Below are positions 35,121-50,200 of a DNA stretch of 64,000 nt, one piece after another (the stretch's first letter is position 1; the number at the start of each line of letters is the position of its first letter). This DNA is from Nemertoderma westbladi. Lineage: Eukaryota > Xenacoelomorpha > Nemertodermatida > Nemertodermatidae. The stretch lies in assembly GCA_032718475.1 (NCBI GenBank), contig JAUCBJ010004630.1:1-64000 (forward strand), read 5' to 3'. The position numbers were made by a program, and so were the translations under genes. The notes below the pieces were generated by a model that saw only the letters and a list, made by a program, of their open reading frames with translations, did no database searches and was not told where the DNA came from.

Positions 35121-36440
35121 ACACTGCCCCCACTTCGAGGCTTTATTTACACTCACACAGATACTTTACACGAACCCCCTTCGATCGAGGCTTTATTTGC
35201 ACTCACACAGATACTTTACACGAACCCCCTTCGATCGAGGCTTTATTTGCACTCACACAGATACTTTACACTGCCCCCACTTCGAGGCTTTATTTGCACT
35301 CACACAGATACTTTACACGAACCCCCTTCGATCGAGGCTTTATTTGCACTCACACAGATACTTTACACTGCCCCCACTTCGAGGCTTTATTTGCACTCAC
35401 ACAGATACTTTACACTGCCCCCACTTCGAGGCTTTATTTACACTCACACAGATACTTTACACTGCCCCCACTTCGAGGCTTTATTTACACTCACACAGAT
35501 ACTTTACACTGCCCCCACTTCGAGGCTTTATTTACACTCACACAGATACTTTACACGAACCCCCTTCGATCGAGGCTTTATTTGCACTCACACAGATACT
35601 TTACACTGCCCCACTTCGAGGCTTTATTTACACTCACACAGATACTTTACACGAACCCCCTTCGATCGAGGCTTTATTTGCACTCACACAGATACTTTAC
35701 ACTGCCCCCACTTCGAGGCTTTATTTACACTCACACAGATACTTTACACTGCCCCCACTTCGAGGCTTTATTTACACTCACACAGATACTTTACACTGCC
35801 CCCACTTCGAGGCTTTATTTACACTCACACAGATACTTTACACGAACCCCCTTCGATCGAGGCTTTATTTGCACTCACACAGATACTTTACACTGCCCCC
35901 ACTTCGAGGCTTTATTTACACTCACACAGATACTTTACACTGCCCCCACTTCGAGGCTTTATTTACACTCACACAGATACTTTACACTGCCCCCACTTCG
36001 AGGCTTTATTTACACTCACACAGATACTTTACACGAACCCCCTTCGATCGAGGCTTTATTTGCACTCACACAGATACTTTACACTGCCCCACTTCGAGGC
36101 TTTATTTACACTCACACAGATACTTTCCCTTTCCCCACTTCGAGGCTTTATTTGCACTCACACAGATACTTTACACTGCCCCCACTTCGAGGCTTTATTT
36201 ACACTCACACAGATACTTTACACGAACCCCCTTCGATCGAGGCTTTATTTGCACTCACACAGATACTTTACACTGCCCCCACTTCGAGGCTTTATTTGCA
36301 CTCACACAGATACTTTACACTGCCCCCACTTCGAGGCTTTATTTACACTCACACAGATACTTTACACGAACCCCCTTCGATCGAGGCTTTATTTGCACTC
36401 ACACAGATACTTTACACTGCCCCCACTTCGAGGCTTTATT

Positions 36441-38290
36441 TGCTCTCACACAGATACTTTACACGAACCCCCTTCGATCGAGGCTTTATTTGCACTCACA
36501 CAGATACTTTATACTGCCCCCACTTCGAGGCTTTATTTACACTCACACAGATACTTTACACGAACCCCCTTCGATCGAGGCTTTATTTACACTCACACAG
36601 ATACTTTCCCTTTCCCCACTTCGAGGCTTTATTTGCACTCACACAGATACTTTACACTGCCCCCACTTCGAGGCTTTATTTACACTCACACAGATACTTT
36701 ACACGAACCCCCTTCGATCGAGGCTTTATTTGCACTCACACAGATACTTTACACTGCCCCCACTTCGAGGCTTTATTTGCACTCACACAGATACTTTACA
36801 CTGCCCCCACTTCGAGGCTTTATTTACACTCACACAGATACTTTACACGAACCCCCTTCGATCGAGGCTTTATTTGCACTCACACAGATACTTTACACTG
36901 CCCCCACTTCGAGGCTTTATTTGCTCTCACACAGATACTTTACACGAACCCCCTTCGATCGAGGCTTTATTTGCACTCACACAGATACTTTATACTGCCC
37001 CCACTTCGAGGCTTTATTTACACTCACACAGATACTTTACACGAACCCCCTTCGATCGAGGCTTTATTTGCTCTCACACAGATACTTTACACGAACCCCC
37101 TTCGATCGAGGCTTTATTTGCACTCACACAGATACTTTACACTGCCCCCACTTCGAGGCTTTATTTGCTCTCACACAGATACTTTACACGAACCCCCTTC
37201 GATCGAGGCTTTATTTGCTCTCACACAGATACTTTACACGAACCCCCTTCGATCGAGGCTTTATTTGCACTCACACAGATACTTTATACTGCCCCCACTT
37301 CGAGGCTTTATTTACACTCACACAGATACTTTACACGAACCCCCTTCGATCGAGGCTTTATTTGCTCTCACACAGATACTTTACACTGCCCCCACTTCGA
37401 GGCTTTATTTGCTCTCACACAGATACTTTACACTGCCCCCACTTCGAGGCTTTATTTACACTCACACAGATACTTTACACGAACCCCCTTCGATCGAGGC
37501 TTTATTTGCTCTCACACAGATACTTTACACGAACCCCCTTCGATCGAGGCTTTATTTACACTCACACAGATACTTTACACTGCCCCCACTTCGAGGCTTT
37601 ATTTGCACTCACACAGATACTTTACACTGCCCCCACTTCGAGGCTTTATTTGCACTCACACAGATACTTTACACTGCCCCCACTTCGAGGCTTTATTTGC
37701 ACTCACACAGATACTTTACACGAACCCCCTTCGATCGAGGCTTTATTTGCACTCACACAGATACTTTACACGAACCCCCTTCGATCGAGGCTTTATTTGC
37801 ACTCACACAGATACTTTATACTGCCCCCACTTCGAGGCTTTATTTGCACTCACACAGATACTTTACACTGCCCCCACTTCGAGGCTTTATTTGCTCTCAC
37901 ACAGATACTTTACACTGCCCCCACTTCGAGGCTTTATTTGCACTCACACAGATACTTTACACGAACCCCCTTCGATCGAGGCTTTATTTGCTCTCACACA
38001 GATACTATACACTGCCCCCACTTCGAGGCTTTATTTGCTCTCACACAGATACTTTACACTGCCCCCACTTCGAGGCTTTATTTACACTCACACAGATACT
38101 TTACACGAACCCCCTTCGATCGAGGCTTTATTTGCTCTCACACAGATACTTTACACGAACCCCCTTCGATCGAGGCTTTATTTGCACTCACACAGATACT
38201 TTACACTGCCCCCACTTCGAGGCTTTATTTGCTCTCACACAGATACTTTACACGAACCCCCTTCGATCGAGGCTTTATTTGCTCTCACAC
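36441..38290. repeat. Sub-array carrying the private variant TTTGCTCTCAC
   Basis: Fourteen monomers between 36441 and 38290 read TTTGCTCTCAC in place of TTTGCACTCAC. I saw the variant nowhere else in the array, so it marks a locally amplified block. Confidence 0.8.
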
Positions 38291-41200
38291 AGATACTTTA
38301 CACGAACCCCCTTCGATCGAGGCTTTATTTGCACTCACACAGATACTTTACACTGCCCCCACTTCGAGACTTTATTTACACTCACACAGATACTTTACAC
38401 GAACCCCCTTCGATCGAGGCTTTATTTGCACTCACACAGATACTTTACACGAACCCCCTTCGATCGAGGCTTTATTTGCACTCACACAGATACTTTATAC
38501 TGCCCCCACTTCGAGGCTTTATTTACACTCACACAGATACTTTACACGAACCCCCTTCGATCGAGGTTTTATTTGCACTCACACAGATACTTTACACTGC
38601 CCCCACTTCGAGGCTTTATTTACACTCACACAGATACTTTACACGAACCCCCTTCGATCGAGGCTTTATTTGCACTCACACAGATACTTTACACGAACCC
38701 CCTTCGATCGAGGCTTTATTTGCACTCACACAGATACTTTACACTGCCCCCACTTCGAGGCTTTATTTGCACTCACACAGATACTTTACACGAACCCCCT
38801 TCGATCGAGGTTTTATTTACACTCACACAGATACTTTACACGAACCCCCTTCGATCGAGGCTTTATTTACACTCACACAGATACTTTACACGAACCCCCT
38901 TCGATCGAGGCTTTATTTGCACTCACACAGATACTTTACACGAACCCCCTTCGATCGAGGCTTTATTTGCACTCACACAGATACTTTACACGAACCCCCT
39001 TCGATCGAGGCTTTATTTGCACTCACACAGATACTTTACATGAACCCCCTTCGATCGAGGCTTTATTTGCACTCACACAGATACTTTACACGAACCCCCT
39101 TCGATCGAGGCTTTATTTGCACTCACACAGATACTTTACACTGCCCCCACTTCGAGGCTTTATTTGCACTCACACAGATACTTTACACTGCCCCCACTTC
39201 GAGGCTTTATTTACACTCACACAGATACTTTACACGAACCCCCTTCGATCGAGGCTTTATTTGCACTCACACAGATACTTTACACGAACCCCCTTCGATC
39301 GAGGCTTTATTTACACTCACACAGATACTTTACACTGCCCCCACTTCGAGGCTTTATTTACACTCACACAGATACTTTACACTGCCCCCACTTCGAGGCT
39401 TTATTTGCACTCACACAGATACTTTACACTGCCCCCACTTCGAGGCTTTATTTGCACTCACACAGATACTTTACACTGCCCCCACTTCGAGGCTTTATTT
39501 ACACTCACACAGATACTTTACACTGCCCCCACTTCGAGTCTTTATTTACACTCACACAGATACTTTACACGAACCCCCTTCGATCGAGGCTTTATTTACA
39601 CTCACACAGATACTTTACACTGCCCCCACTTCGAGGCTTTATTTGCACTCACACAGATACTTTACACTGCCCCCACTTCGAGTCTTTATTTACACTCACA
39701 CAGATACTTTACACGAACCCCCTTCGATCGAGGCTTTATTTACACTCACACAGATACTTTACACTGCCCCCACTTCGAGGCTTTATTTACACTCACACAG
39801 ATACTTTACACTGCCCCCACTTCGAGGCTTTATTTGCACTCACACAGATACTTTACACTGCCCCCACTTCGAGTCTTTATTTACACTCACACAGATACTT
39901 TACACGAACCCCCTTCGATCGAGGCTTTATTTACACTCACACAGATACTTTACACTGCCCCCACTTCGAGGCTTTATTTGCACTCACACAGATACTTTAC
40001 ACTGCCCCCACTTCGAGGCTTTATTTGCACTCACACAGATACTTTACACTGCCCCCACTTCGAGGCTTTATTTACACTCACACAGATACTTTACACTGCC
40101 CCCACTTCGAGTCTTTATTTACACTCACACAGATACTTTACACGAACCCCCTTCGATCGAGGCTTTATTTGCACTCACACAGATACTTTACACTGCCCCC
40201 ACTTCGAGGCTTTATTTACACTCACACAGATACTTTACACGAACCCCCTTCGATCGAGGCTTTATTTACACTCACACAGATACTTTACACTGCCCCCACT
40301 TCGAGACTTTATTTGCACTCACACAGATACTTTACACTGCCCCCACTTCGAGGCTTTATTTGCACTCACACAGATACTTTACACTGAACCCACTTCGATC
40401 GAGGCTTTATTTGCACTCACACAGATACTTTACTCTGCCCTCACTTCGAGGCTTTATTTGCACTCACACAGATACTTTACACTGCCCAAACTTCGAGGCT
40501 TTATTTGCACTCACACAGATACTTTACACTGCCCCCACTTCGAGGTTTTATTTACACTCACACAGATACTTTACACTGCCCCCACTTCGAGGCTTTATTT
40601 GCACTCACACAGATACTTTATACTGCCCCCACTTCGAGGCTTTATTTGCACTCACACAGATATCCTACACTGCCCCCACTTCGAGGCTTTATTTGCACTC
40701 ACACAGATACTTTACACTGCCCCCACTTCGAGTCTTTATTTACACTCACACAGATACTTTACACTGCCCCCACTTCGAGGCTTTATTTGCACTCACACAG
40801 ATACTTTACACTGCCCAAACTTCGAGGCTTTATTTGCACTCACACAGATACTTTACACTGCCCCACTTCGAGACTTTATTTGCACTCACACAGATACTTT
40901 ACACGAACCCCCTTCGATCGAGGCTTTATTTGCACTCACACAGATACTTTACACTGCCCCCACTTCGAGGCTTTATTTGCACTCACACAGATACTTTACA
41001 CTGCCCCCACTTCGAGGCTTTATTTGCACTCACACAGATACTTTACACTGCCCCCACTTCGAGGCTTTATTTGCACTCACACAGATACTTTACACTGCCC
41101 CCACTTCGAGGCTTTATTTACACTCACACAGATACTTTACACTGCCCCCACTTCGAGGCTTTATTTGCACTCACACAGATACTTTACACTGCCCCCACTT

Positions 41201-44200
41201 CGAGGCTTTATTTACACTCACACAGATACTTTACACTGAACCCACTTCGATCGAGGCTTTATTTGCACTCACACAGATACTTTACACTGCCCAAACTTCG
41301 AGGCTTTATTTACACTCACACAGATACTTTACACTGCCCCCACTTCGAGTCTTTATTTACACTCACACAGATACTTTACACGAACCCCCTTCGATCGAGG
41401 TTTTATTTACACTCACACAGATACTTTACACGAACCCCCTTCGATCGAGTCTTTATTTACACTCACACAGATACTTTACACGAACCCCCTTCGATCGAGG
41501 CTTTATTTACACTCACACAGATACTTTACACTGCCCCCACTTCGAGGCTTTATTTGCACTCACACAGATACTTTACACGAACCCCCTTCGATCGAGGCTT
41601 TATTTACACTCACACAGATACTTTACACGAACCCCCTTCGATCGAGGCTTTATTTGCACTCACACAGATACTTTACACTGCCCCCACTTCGAGGCTTTAT
41701 TTACACTCACACAGATACTTTACACTGCCCCCACTTCGAGGCTTTATTTGCACTCACACAGATACTTTACACGAACCCCCTTCGATCGAGGCTTTATTTG
41801 CACTCACACAGATACTTTACACTGCCCCCACTTCGAGGCTTTATTTACACTCACACAGATACTTTATACTGCCCCCACTTCGAGGCTTTATTTACACTCA
41901 CACAGATACTTTACACTGCCCCCACTTCGAGGCTTTATTTACACTCACACAGATACTTTACACTGCCCCCACTTCGTGGCTTTATTTGCACTCACACAGA
42001 TACTTTACACGAACCCCCTTCGAGGCTTTATTTGCACTCACACAGATACTTTATACTGCCCCCACTTCGAGGCTTTATTTACACTCACACAGATACTTTA
42101 TACTGCCCCCACTTCGAGGCTTTATTTGCACTCACACAGATACTTTATACTGCCCCCACTTCGAGGCTTTATTTACACTCACACAGATACTTTACACTGC
42201 CCCCACTTCGTGGCTTTATTTGCACTCACACAGATACTTTACACGAACCCCCTTCGAGGCTTTATTTGCACTCACACAGATACTTTATACTGCCCCCACT
42301 TCGTGGCTTTATTTGCACTCACACAGATACTTTACACTGCCCCCACTTCGAGGCTTTATTTGCACTCACACAGATACTTTACACGAACCCCCTTCGATCG
42401 AGGCTTTATTTGCACTCACACAGATACTTTACACTGCCCCCACTTCGAGGCTTTATTTACACTCACACAGATACTTTATACTGCACCCACTTCGAGGCTT
42501 TATTTACACTCACACAGATACTTTATACTGCACCCACTTCGAGGCTTTATTTACACTCACACAGATACTTTACACTGCCCCCACTTCGAGGCTTTATTTA
42601 CACTCACACAGATACTTTACACGAACCCCCTTCGATCGAGGCTTTATTTGCACTCACACAGATACTTTACACTGCCCCCACTTCGAGGCTTTATTTACAC
42701 TCACACAGATACTTTATACTGCCCCCACTTCGAGGCTTTATTTGCACTCACACAGATACTTTACACGAACCCCCTTCGATCGAGGCTTTATTTGCACTCA
42801 CACAGATACTTTACACTGCCCCCACTTCGAGGCTTTATTTACACTCACACAGATACTTTACACTGCCCCCACTTCGAGGCTTTATTTACACTCACACAGA
42901 TACTTTACACGAACCCCCTTCGATCGAGGCTTTATTTGCACTCACACAGATACTTTACACTGCCCCCACTTCGAGGCTTTATTTACACTCACACAGATAC
43001 TTTATACTGCCCCCACTTCGAGGCTTTATTTACACTCACACAGATACTTTACACTGCCCCCACTTCGAGGCTTTATTTACACTCACACAGATACTTTACA
43101 CGAACCCCCTTCGATCGAGGCTTTATTTGCACTCACACAGATACTTTACACGAACCCCCTTCGATCGAGGCTTTATTTGCACTCACACAGATACTTTACA
43201 CTGCCCCCACTTCGAGGCTTTATTTACACTCACACAGATACTTTATACTGCCCCCACTTCGAGGCTTTATTTACACTCACACAGATACTTTACACTGCCC
43301 CCACTTCGAGGCTTTATTTACACTCACACAGATACTTTACACTGCCCCCACTTCGAGGCTTTATTTGCACTCACACAGATACTTTACACGAACCCCCTTC
43401 GATCGAGGCTTTATTTGCACTCACACAGATACTTTACACTGCCCCCACTTCGAGGCTTTATTTACACTCACACAGATACTTTACACTGCCCCCACTTCGA
43501 GGCTTTATTTACACTCACACAGATACTTTATACTGCACCCACTTCGAGGCTTTATTTACACTCACACAGATACTTTATACTGCACCCACTTCGAGGCTTT
43601 ATTTACACTCACACAGATACTTTACACTGCCCCCACTTCGAGGCTTTATTTACACTCACACAGATACTTTACACGAACCCCCTTCGATCGAGGCTTTATT
43701 TGCACTCACACAGATACTTTACACTGCCCCCACTTCGAGGCTTTATTTGCACTCACACAGATACTTTACACTGCCCCCACTTCGAGGCTTTATTTACACT
43801 CACACAGATACTTTACACTGCCCCCACTTCGAGGCTTTATTTACACTCACACAGATACTTTACACGAACCCCCTTCGATCGAGGCTTTATTTGCACTCAC
43901 ACAGATACTTTACACTGCCCCCACTTCGAGGCTTTATTTACACTCACACAGATACTTTACACTGCCCCCACTTCGAGGCTTTATTTGCACTCACACAGAT
44001 ACTTTACACTGCCCCCACTTCGAGGCTTTATTTGCACTCACACAGATACTTTACACTGCCCCCACTTCGAGGCTTTATTTGCACTCACACAGATACTTTA
44101 CACTGCCCCCACTTCGAGGCTTTATTTACACTCACACAGATACTTTACACTGCCCCCACTTCGAGGCTTTATTTACACTCACACAGATACTTTACACGAA

Positions 44201-47200
44201 CCCCCTTCGATCGAGGCTTTATTTGCACTCACACAGATACTTTACACTGCCCCCACTTCGTGGCTTTATTTACACTCACACAGATACTTTACACTGCCCC
44301 CACTTCGAGGCTTTATTTGCACTCACACAGATACTTTACACTGCCCCCACTTCGAGGCTTTATTTGCACTCACACAGATACTTTACACTGCCCCCACTTC
44401 GAGGCTTTATTTGCACTCACACAGATACTTTATACTGCCCCCACTTCGAGGCTTTATTTGCACTCACACAGATACTTTACACGAACCCCCTTCGAGGCTT
44501 TATTTACACTCACACAGATACTTTACACTGCCCCCACTTCGAGGCTTTATTTGCACTCACACAGATACTTTACACTGCCCCCACTTCGAGGCTTTATTTA
44601 CACTCACACAGATACTTTACACTGCCCCCACTTCGAGGCTTTATTTACACTCACACAGATACTTTACACTGCCCCCACTTCGAGGCTTTATTTGCACTCA
44701 CACAGATACTTTACACTGCCCCCACTTCGAGGCTTTATTTACACTCACACAGATACTTTATACTGCCCCCACTTCGAGGCTTTATTTACACTCACACAGA
44801 TACTTTACACGAACCCCCTTCGATCGAGGTTTTATTTACACTCACACAGATACTTTACACTGCCCCCCCTTCGTGGCTTTATTTACACTCACACAGATAC
44901 TTTACACGAACCCCCTTCGATCGAGGTTTTATTTACACTCACACAGATACTTTACACGAACCCCCTTCGATCGAGGTTTTATTTACACTCACACAGATAC
45001 TTTACACGAACCCACTTCGAGGCTTTATTTGCACTCACACAGATACTTTACACTGCCCCCACTTCGAGGCTTTATTTGCACTCACACAGATACTTTACAC
45101 TGCCCCCACTTCGAGGCTTTATTTGCACTCACACAGATACTTTACACTGCCCCCACTTCGAGGTTTTATTTGCACTCACACAGATACTTTACACTGCCCC
45201 CACTTCGAGGCTTTATTTGCACTCACACAGATACTTTACACTGCCCCCACTTCGAGGCTTTATTTACACTCACACAGATACTTTACACTGCCCCCACTTC
45301 GAGGCTTTATTTGCACTCACACAGATACTTTACACTGCCCCCACTTCGAGGCTTTATTTGCACTCACACAGATACTTTACACTGCCCCCACTTCGAGGCT
45401 TTATTTACACTCACACAGATACTTTACACGAACCCCCTTCGATCGAGGCTTTATTTGCACTCACACAGATACTTTACACTGCCCCCACTTCGAGACTTTA
45501 TTTACACTCACACAGATACTTTACACGAACCCCCTTCGATCGAGGCTTTATTTACACTCACACAGATACTTTACACTGCCCCCCCTTCGTGGCTTTATTT
45601 ACACTCACACAGATACTTTCCCTTTCCCCACTTCGAGGCTTTATTTGCACTCACACAGATACTTTACACTGCCCCCCCTTCGTGGCTTTATTTACACTCA
45701 CACAGATACTTTACACGAACCCCCTTCGATCGAGGTTTTATTTACACTCACACAGATACTTTACACGAACCCCCTTCGATCGAGGTTTTATTTACACTCA
45801 CACAGATACTTTACACGAACCCACTTCGAGGCTTTATTTGCACTCACACAGATACTTTACACTGCCCCCACTTCGAGGCTTTATTTGCACTCACACAGAT
45901 ACTTTACACTGCCCCCACTTCGAGACTTTATTTACACTCACACAGATACTTTACACGAACCCCCTTCGATCGAGGCTTTATTTACACTCACACAGATACT
46001 TTACACTGCCCCCCCTTCGTGGCTTTATTTACACTCACACAGATACTTTCCCTTTCCCCACTTCGAGGCTTTATTTGCACTCACACAGATACTTTACACT
46101 GCCCCCACTTCGAGGCTTTATTTGCACTCACACAGATACTTTACACTGCCCCCACTTCGAGGCTTTATTTACACTCACACAGATACTTTACACGAACCCC
46201 CTTCGATCGAGGCTTTATTTGCACTCACACAGATACTTTACACTGCCCCCACTTCGAGACTTTATTTACACTCACACAGATACTTTACACGAACCCCCTT
46301 CGATCGAGGCTTTATTTACACTCACACAGATACTTTACACTGCCCCCCCTTCGTGGCTTTATTTACACTCACACAGATACTTTCCCTTTCCCCACTTCGA
46401 GGCTTTATTTGCACTCACACAGATACTTTACACTGCCCCCACTTCGAGGCTTTATTTGCACTCACACAGATACTTTACACTGCCCCCACTTCGAGGCTTT
46501 ATTTGCACTCACACAGACACTTTACACTGCCCCCACTTCGTGGCTTTATTTACACTCACACAGATACTTTACACGAACCCCCTTCGATCGAGGCTTTATT
46601 TACACTCACACAGATACTTTATACTGCCCCCACTTCGAGGCTTTATTTACACTCACACAGATACTTTACACGAACCCCCTTCGATCGAGGCTTTATTTAC
46701 ACTCACACAGATACTTTACACTGCCCCCACTTCGAGGCTTTATTTGCACTCACACAGATACTTTACACGAACCCCCTTCGATCGAGGCTTTATTTACACT
46801 CACACAGATACTTTACACTGCCCCCACTTCGAGGCTTTATTTACACTCACACAGATACTTTACACGAACCCCCTTCGATCGAGGCTTTATTTACACTCAC
46901 ACAGATACTTTATACTGCCCCCACTTCGAGGCTTTATTTACACTCACACAGATACTTTACACGAACCCCCTTCGATCGAGGCTTTATTTGCACTCACACA
47001 GATACTTTACACTGCCCCACTTCGAGGCTTTATTTACACTCACACAGATACTTTACACTGCCCCCACTTCGAGGCTTTATTTGCACTCACACAGATACTT
47101 TACACTGCCCCCACTTCGAGGCTTTATTTACACTCACACAGATACTTTACACGAACCCCCTTCGATCGAGGCTTTATTTGCACTCACACAGATACTTTAC

Positions 47201-50200
47201 ACTGCCCCCACTTCGAGACTTTATTTACACTCACACAGATACTTTACACGAACCCCCTTCGATCGAGGCTTTATTTGCACTCACACAGATACTTTACACG
47301 AACCCCCTTCGATCGAGGCTTTATTTGCACTCACACAGATACTTTACACTGCCCCCACTTCGAGGCTTTATTTACACTCACACAGATACTTTACACGAAC
47401 CCCCTTCGATCGAGGCTTTATTTGCACTCACACAGATACTTTACACTGCCCCCACTTCGAGGCTTTATTTACACTCACACAGATACTTTACACGAACCCC
47501 CTTCGATCGAGGCTTTATTTGCACTCACACAGATACTTTACACTGCCCCCACTTCGAGACTTTATTTACACTCACACAGATACTTTACACGAACCCCCTT
47601 CGATCGAGGCTTTATTTGCACTCACACAGATACTTTACACTGCCCCCACTTCGAGGCTTTATTTACACTCACACAGATACTTTACACGAACCCCCTTCGA
47701 TCGAGGCTTTATTTACACTCACACAGATACTTTACACGAACCCCCTTCGATCGAGGCTTTATTTGCACTCACACAGATACTTTACACTGCCCCCACTTCG
47801 AGGCTTTATTTACACTCACACAGATACTTTACACGAACCCCCTTCGATCGAGGCTTTATTTGCACTCACACAGATACTTTACACTGCCCCCCCTTCGTGG
47901 CTTTATTTACACTCACACAGATACTTTACACTGCCCCCACTTCGAGGCTTTATTTGCACTCACACAGATACTTTACACTGCCCCCACTTCGAGGCTTTAT
48001 TTGCACTCACACAGATACTTTACACGAACCCCCTTCGATCGAGGCTTTATTTGCACTCACACAGATACTTTACACTGCCCCCACTTCGAGGCTTTATTTA
48101 CACTCACACAGATACTTTACACTGCCCCCACTTCGAGGCTTTATTTACACTCACACATATACTTTACACTGCCCCCACTTCGAGGCTTTATTTACACTCA
48201 CACAGATACTTTACACTGCCCCCACTTCGAGGCTTTATTTACACTCACACAGATACTTTACACTGCCCCCACTTCGAGGCTTTATTTACACTCACACAGA
48301 TACTTTACACGAACCCCCTTCGATCGAGGCTTTATTTGCACTCACACAGATACTTTACACTGCCCCCACTTCGAGGCTTTATTTACACTCACACAGATAC
48401 TTTACACTGCCCCCACTTCGAGGCTTTATTTGCACTCACACAGATACTTTATACTGCCCCCACTTCGAGGCTTTATTTGCACTCACACAGATACTTTACA
48501 CGAACCCCCTTCGATCGAGGCTTTATTTGCACTCACACAGATACTTTACACTGCCCCCACTTCGAGGCTTTATTTGCACTCACACAGATACTTTACACTG
48601 CCCCCACTTCGAGGTTTTATTTGCACTCACACAGATACTTTACACTGCCCCCACTTCGAGGCTTTATTTACACTCACACAGATACTTTACACTGCCCCCA
48701 CTTCGAGGCTTTATTTACACTCACACAGATACTTTACACTGCCCCCACTTCGAGGCTTTATTTACACTCACACAGATACTTTACACGAACCCCCTTCGAT
48801 CGAGGCTTTATTTGCACTCACACAGATACTTTACACTGCCCCCACTTCGAGGCTTTATTTACACTCACACAGATACTTTACACTGCCCCCACTTCGAGGC
48901 TTTATTTACACTCACACAGATACTTTACACGAACCCCCTTCGATCGAGGCTTTATTTGCACTCACACAGATACTTTACACTGCCCCCACTTCGAGGCTTT
49001 ATTTACACTCACACAGATACTTTACACGAACCCCCTTCGATCGAGGCTTTATTTGCACTCACACAGATACTTTACACTGCCCCCACTTCGAGGCTTTATT
49101 TGCACTCACACAGATACTTTACACTGCCCCCACTTCGAGGCTTTATTTACACTCACACAGATACTTTACACGAACCCCCTTCGATCGAGGCTTTATTTAC
49201 ACTCACACAGATACTTTACACGAACCCCCTTCGATCGAGGCTTTATTTACACTCACACAGATACTTTACACGAACCCCCTTCGATCGAGGCTTTATTTAC
49301 ACTCACACAGATACTTTACACTGCCCCCACTTCGAGGCTTTATTTACACTCACACAGATACTTTACACGAACCCCCTTCGATCGAGGCTTTATTTGCACT
49401 CACACAGATACTTTACACTGCCCCCACTTCGAGGCTTTATTTACACTCACACAGATACTTTACACGAACCCCCTTCGATCGAGGCTTTATTTGCACTCAC
49501 ACAGATACTTTACACTGCCCCCACTTCGAGGCTTTATTTGCACTCACACAGATACTTTACACTGCCCCCACTTCGAGGCTTTATTTACACTCACACAGAT
49601 ACTTTACACGAACCCCCTTCGATCGAGGCTTTATTTGCACTCACACAGATACTTTACACGAACCCCCTTCGATCGAGGCTTTATTTGCACTCACACAGAT
49701 ACTTTACACTGCCCCCACTTCGAGGCTTTATTTACACTCACACAGATACTTTACACGAACCCCCTTCGATCGAGGCTTTATTTGCACTCACACAGATACT
49801 TTACACTGCCCCCACTTCGAGGCTTTATTTGCACTCACACACATACTTTATACTGCCCCCACTTCGAGGCTTTATTTGCACTCACACAGATACTTTACAC
49901 GAACCCCCTTCGATCGAGGCTTTATTTGCACTCACACAGATACTTTACACTGCCCCCACTTCGAGGCTTTATTTGCACTCACACAGATACTTTACACTGC
50001 CCCCACTTCGAGGCTTTATTTACACTCACACAGATACTTTACACTGCCCCCACTTCGAGGCTTTATTTGCACTCACACAGATACTTTACACTGCCCCCAC
50101 TTCGAGGCTTTATTTGCACTCACACAGATACTTTACACTGCCCCCACTTCGAGGCTTTATTTACACTCACACAGATACTTTACACTGCCCCCACTTCGAG

